Source of the DNA: Aspergillus flavus
Lineage: Eukaryota > Ascomycota > Eurotiomycetes > Eurotiales > Aspergillaceae
Assembly: GCF_009017415.1 (NCBI RefSeq)
Contig: NC_092406.1
Coordinates: 4,650,001 to 4,714,000 of the forward strand
Direction: 5' to 3'
Length of the DNA stretch: 64,000 bases
Numbering within the stretch: position 1 is the stretch's first letter; each line of letters opens with the position of its first letter. The translations under genes were made by a program, and so were the position numbers. This document shows positions 59,864 to 64,000 of the stretch, piece after piece. The notes under the pieces were generated by a model, which had not been told where the DNA came from, searched no databases, and worked only from the letters and a program-made list of their open reading frames with translations.

Positions 59864-62323
59864 CTACAGCACGTTAGTGGAAGTTGCGGGAGACGGAAAG
59901 AGCGAGTACGATGATCTGCCCTTTCGCCGATGTGTTCCTCTGATAGGGAGTTCAGCCTTGGTCGCCTCTACTTCAGATGAGGATCTTGCCCGATCATGGA
60001 TAGCAGGACCCGAATTTGGCATGAGCCCAGCAGATTCAAGAATCAAACTGCCATCAGCTCGAAAAGCAACCTGAGTCTCGATATCTCTTGCCAGGCTTTT
60101 CGTTTGACGATGATAAGACGGCTCCGGTTGTCCAGGCCCGGAGGGTAGAGAGTGATCGCCTGAGGTGGCTTGGTCTACCGTGGACAACTCTCGGCTATTT
60201 GCCAAGCTGTGCACAAGCTCCGGAACACTAGTGGTCGAGACGGAAGAACGGTGCTTGCGGACAATTGATGCCGCACGGGATAAGATTAGGCTCTCTTCAG
60301 AGTTGCATTTGCTGATCGGAGAGAAACTACTCCGGGGTGAGACAGGTTGTTCCATGGGTTGGATCACTCCTTGTGAGCAGAAGGAGAAGTGCCGATCTGA
60401 TTCAGCATCGCCTGCCAGGTACTCCTCATATAGGGTATCATGGGTCAAGTGTTTTCCCAAGGTCGATGGAAACATTGAAGAACTGACTGGTTGGAAATAA
60501 TCACTGTTCCGCTGAGAGCCGCCTTCCTCAATTTCACAACTTGCGGTGGACGGAGTTAAGGATTCTTGCGCGCTGGGAAACGAAGGGGGCGGACTAGGCT
60601 CCAGATCCAATCTAGGAACTGTGGAAGTGCTCAAATGCGCGGCCGGGAGCAGGTGCATTTTGTTGGCTCCATTCACGGGATCGACCTGGGAACTCGTGAT
60701 GCGGACGTCAATTGCGTCCTGTTGTGGTTCATCAAATGAATTACGAGCCCAGTCGAAGTTACAATTTGACTCTGCTGCATGCTCGTAACAGTAGTCAATG
60801 TCGGCATCCCAAGATTCATAGATGGTCTCATATGTTGCTCTTCGACGAACGGACGCTGTTCTCTTCACCGTTCCGCCTAGTCTTTGGCCGTGCTGCGGTG
60901 CCTCGGGCTGATGATGTTGAGGGAGCGTAGGAGAGCCGAGAGCCTCGGAAACCTTCTTCGACAATTCTTCAGTCACGTATACGGATAGATCAGACTTAGG
61001 CCTGACTACAGAGGTGCTCTGCAGCTCAGTTTCAGGTGAGCTTAGCTGAGACTGGGAACGCGAGTCCGTTTCCTCTATACTAGACGCCAAAGTTTCCCTT
61101 AAATGGGTAGCCTCCTCTTCCTCTGGAAGGACATCAAGATCTGAGGACATGTTAGTGAATGACATAGACGAAGTTCTGAGACCAATCGTGTCTTTTTGAG
61201 CGTTGGGAATGATGGCCTGTCCAATGGTCGGTGAGAAGATGCTTTCAACGTTCATGTGGAGTAAACGGCGCTCTTGGGCTTCGTCATCGTCGTTTGAGTA
61301 GACATGTTCTGGATACGTTGATGGGGACGACAGACCCAGTATCTCGTCAATGGCACGAGGAGCTGGCTCAGATATTTCTGGAGATGCCGCCAACCCGGGC
61401 GGCGTAGTTGCACCGACTCTGGGATACGGCCGAGAAAAGTTCTCACAGACTCGTGACTCCCTTCTTAGCTTATCATCTTGCTGCTTGGGGCTCGCTGCTG
61501 ACGACGATGTTCCTGGCGACCTAGGAGGGCTAATCGGAGCGGGAACAGTGTGGTCTCTTGCAATGCCTGTCCCGCAATTGGCGAGGTTTTCGGACGAGAA
61601 GTCACGAAAATGAAGATCTTCCGCGCGGATACCCTTTAGTCCTGTGACAGGTCTTTGAGAGGCACGGATGGCGGAGAATTCAGTGACCAGATCATTTTCC
61701 CGGGCCCCGTCAATCTCCTGGAAATGGGATGGACTCGTATGAGTTAGGTGGTGGAAGTCAAAGGGGTCCGAAATAAGATTTTTCAGTTGTTCATCTGCAA
61801 TAGATTAGTTATGAGTACCAGATTGTGCCATTCGCGTAAAGGTGCGCTTACGAGCATCGCTCTGCCGCGACCTGTGGTGACGGCTGAAGAGGTCTGAGAC
61901 CTCAAACCGGGATTTCTCGCGCTCCATTTCATCCTCTTCATCCAGCGTGGCAACAATATTAAATTTACTTCCCTGGCGACGGAGGATACGGCTTCCGCGT
62001 GAGAAAAGTGATTTAGTCATACTCTCCTGCCGCTCTGAGCGGACGCCGGCCGAATAAGTCCGTTCATCTTGAGATGAGGGCAGCGAGGCAGCATCCATAG
62101 ATGTCATGGAAGAGGCGGGGGAGCGGCGTGATGATGTGGTGGAAGTAGTTGTATTGCTCCGGGAACGACCGCTGAAGACAGACAAACGTTTGGGGCTTTG
62201 GGTGTGGGCAGTTGATCGAGAGCGGATATGAATTGAATGATCAGGAGCGTCATTGTTGGACACTCTGGTGTTGAGTTGCTCTGAATCCGCCATGGTTCGT
62301 GGGGCAGAGCTAGAGGCATGCAT
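59864..62323 (-). CDS. Large disordered protein with a CRIB-like motif (putative Rho/Cdc42 effector)
   Basis: Two exons (61852-62323, 59864-61794) encode 800 aa. After a Ser/Arg/Thr-rich N-terminus (basic stretches SLFSRGSRILRRQGSKFNIV and FEVSDLFSRHHRSRQSD) comes LKNLISDPFDFHHLTHTSPS around residue 163. This follows the CRIB pattern I-S-x-P...F-x-H-x-x-H-V-G, except that the last two residues are Thr-Ser. The exon junction lies just before it. The remainder is Ser/Pro-rich and acidic, with conserved-looking patches such as RRATYETIYESWDADIDYCY. Only the CRIB hint suggests binding to Cdc42 or Rac, probably in polarity or septation. The alternate start MADSEQLNTRV, 10 codons downstream, has a better context. 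Confidence 0.78.
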
Positions 62324-64000
62324 AGTAGACTGTTACCGCAGTCCAATTGGCGAGGTCGAATGGGGAGGAAATACAAGCTAATAGTCAAGCATGTAATTGC
62401 AGTATGCTGGTCCTGGCTAGGACCATGGTAGAAGATAAAAAGAGCGAATTAAACGGTGAAATAGGTAAAGCTGACTAGGGATCAGGAGCAACAGAACATG
62501 GCACCTCCAGGTGGAAGAGTTTCTGAAGTGTTTTAGATTTAGATTTAGATTTTAGGGGCAAGGCCACTCGGCGAGGAAAGACTGAATCATAAATTTGGGA
62601 GTTGGAAAATATGAAACGAAGCAACAATGGTCACAACAGAAGAAGAATATGCAAGAAATAATGGGGAAGAGGCTCTAGTGAGTAAAAGGATCGTGATCGT
62701 GAATACAGAGAGGGATAATGGTATATAGGGGAGAATCTGAGTGAGGGATAGTAAAAGAAAGATGGTGGAGGTATAGAATCAATAGATAAAGAACGAAGCG
62801 GATCGATCAATAGTTAGTCAATGGATGGTCTGGGGGAGGAGGAGAATGGCAAGGACAATAATAAAAGGAATTAAGGGAGGGAACTAACAATTATTAGTAT
62901 AGTTCGACGGTTAGAAAGGATGGAGAAAAAGTATCGAAAACAATTTAAAAAAAAAAAAAGATTTGGGGGACGGATGTTAGTTTTACTCTTTTTTTATAAA
63001 ATTTTTCGTTATTGATTTTATGTTCGTGCTGCTCATTATTTTGGTGTAATTTTGTATTTACTTTAGCTCCGGAGATTCCACGTTCTGACGGTTCCAAAAG
63101 GCACAGATTGTACTCCGTACGGAGTAATTTAATTTATCTCCTCTTTTATTTTTCTTCTTCGAGCTTTTTTTTGGATTTTTTTTTTTTTGCTCCTTACAAA
63201 GCCGACAGTCAATTTTGTATGACATATAACTTTATAAATACATGAAACGCAAAGGAGAAAAGGAGGGGAAGAGAAGAGTTGGTAGAAATGAAATTACTAT
63301 GCGATGACGCACTGAACTCTGGGGTACTAACAAAATGTGTATTTTATATCTGTCTACCTACTTGTTTGGTAATGATCCTAGAAGTGTTCTTTAATTTATT
63401 GATATCCCACAATAGAGGACGAGGAAACCTCCAAAAAAGGAGGAGGAGAAGAATCAAAGGGAAAAGGACAAGGTAAAAGGCCGGGTACCGCTCACCGAGC
63501 TGCGTGTCGTGGAGACGATCAAATCAGGAGATTCTACGGAGTAGTCTATTGAGACTAGGAATCGTTCGCACAGACGCTCAGGAACCCAGACGCGCAGGAC
63601 GCAGGTACTCATAACTGTGAACTAAGGCCATAAAATCACAAACCCATGGATCCAATTGTCCCGTGTTGCTGATCGATCGGAATTGGTGCTTACGGGCTAG
63701 GGACCTGGAAGTCAATTCCTCCTTTTCTTACCCCCAAGGATTTTGACCGGATTGGAAATTAGTGCTAGCCAGGCAGACTGACAGGGAATGATACTCTAAC
63801 CTCGGTAGCTATTACGTTGCCTTGTCCAGGGTTACCCTGAAAGGACTGCAGATGGAGGTCCAGTCTAGTATCTTCCATCGGCTCCCAGTAGGCTGATCGT
63901 GAGACTGGAAATGGAAAAGAATTATGCCAGTCAGCCACGAGCGATCCCATACGGGGCTTCCCGTTGGGCAAGAATCGACGGTAGATAAATGGGGCTTGTT
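62324..64000. other. Upstream region of the CRIB gene to window end
   Basis: 1.68 kb with long purine-rich stretches (minus strand: CT-rich leader), T-rich tracts near 62,990 and 63,150-63,190, the 16-bp palindrome TACTCCGTACGGAGTA (63111-63126) and another TACGGAGTA (63535-63543). A 68-codon minus-strand ORF at 63765-63971 has no domain I recognise. Confidence 0.5.
63111..63126. repeat. Palindrome TACTCCGTACGGAGTA
   Basis: Perfect 16-bp palindrome formed by the same 9-mer in the other arrangement (tail to tail), in the upstream region of the CRIB gene. Confidence 0.95.

Noticed and set aside
63765..63971. 68-codon minus-strand ORF near the window end
   Set aside because: No domain, no splice partners, and composition like the surrounding non-coding DNA.

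Overview
This window looks like an ordinary, gene-rich stretch of the nuclear genome of a filamentous ascomycete, most likely Eurotiomycetes (Eurotiales or Onygenales; I cannot resolve further by eye). The reasons are many short spliceosomal introns (mostly 45-110 nt, GTAAGT-like donors, CTRAY-type branch sites), CT-rich leaders, protein sequences closest in my memory to Aspergillus/Coccidioides-type orthologues, and an intron-containing tRNA-Asp. I recognise 29 protein genes and one tRNA gene. I see no transposon, secondary-metabolite cluster, CRISPR array, phage or plasmid feature. All gene models were spliced by hand, and every exon chain given keeps one reading frame from start to stop.

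Layout. 1-7.1 kb: 3' part of a class V myosin (+), HAM1 ITP pyrophosphatase (+), FAP7 adenylate kinase (-), and a zinc-finger C78 peptidase of the ZUFSP type (-). 7.9-9.7 kb: aspartate kinase HOM3 (+). 12-14.2 kb: a fork-head transcription factor (+). 15-19 kb: BUD31 (-) and TIM8 (+) share a 296-bp divergent promoter, followed by ribosomal protein L25/uL23 (-) and the rRNA methyltransferase BMT2 (+). 19-24 kb: an AVT-type amino-acid transporter (-) and eRF1/SUP45 (+). 24.6-27 kb: prephenate dehydratase PHA2 (-) and HTD2 (+), divergent. 28-33.6 kb: a derlin (+), CBF5 (+) and GID9/FYV10 (+). 33.7-38 kb: BMT5 (-), tRNA-Asp(GTC) (-) and the Golgi GDP-mannose transporter VRG4 (-). 39-46.7 kb: PLP1 (+), KNR4/SMI1 (-) and a PNRC-motif protein (-), with a 3.1-kb gene-poor interval between the last two. 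47.6-50.6 kb: RBX1/HRT1 (+), signal peptidase subunit SPC1 (-; three small exons) and homoserine kinase THR1 (-). 52.6-57.1 kb: a CorA/MNR2-type Mg2+ transporter (+) and MID1 calcium-channel subunit (+). 57.5-62.3 kb: ESS2/BIS1 splicing factor (-) and a large CRIB-motif protein (-).

How the genes relate. The set is housekeeping. Several themes recur without being operons: ribosome production and translation (FAP7, L25, BMT2, CBF5, BMT5, eRF1), amino-acid biosynthesis (HOM3, THR1, PHA2), ubiquitin biology (C78 peptidase, GID9, RBX1, derlin), secretory pathway and wall (VRG4, SPC1, KNR4, MID1), splicing and mRNA decay (BUD31, ESS2, PNRC protein), and polarity/actin (myosin V, CRIB protein).

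The most unusual non-coding signals are: a recurrent palindromic intergenic motif TACTCCGTA/TACGGAGTA (at least eight sites); a 26-base G run flanked by a 10-bp inverted repeat inside the first intron of KNR4, behind an 11-nt first exon; two similar compound (TC)n(TG)n microsatellites; and an eRF1 gene whose stop codon is assembled by the last splice. I did not find an undescribed multi-gene system.
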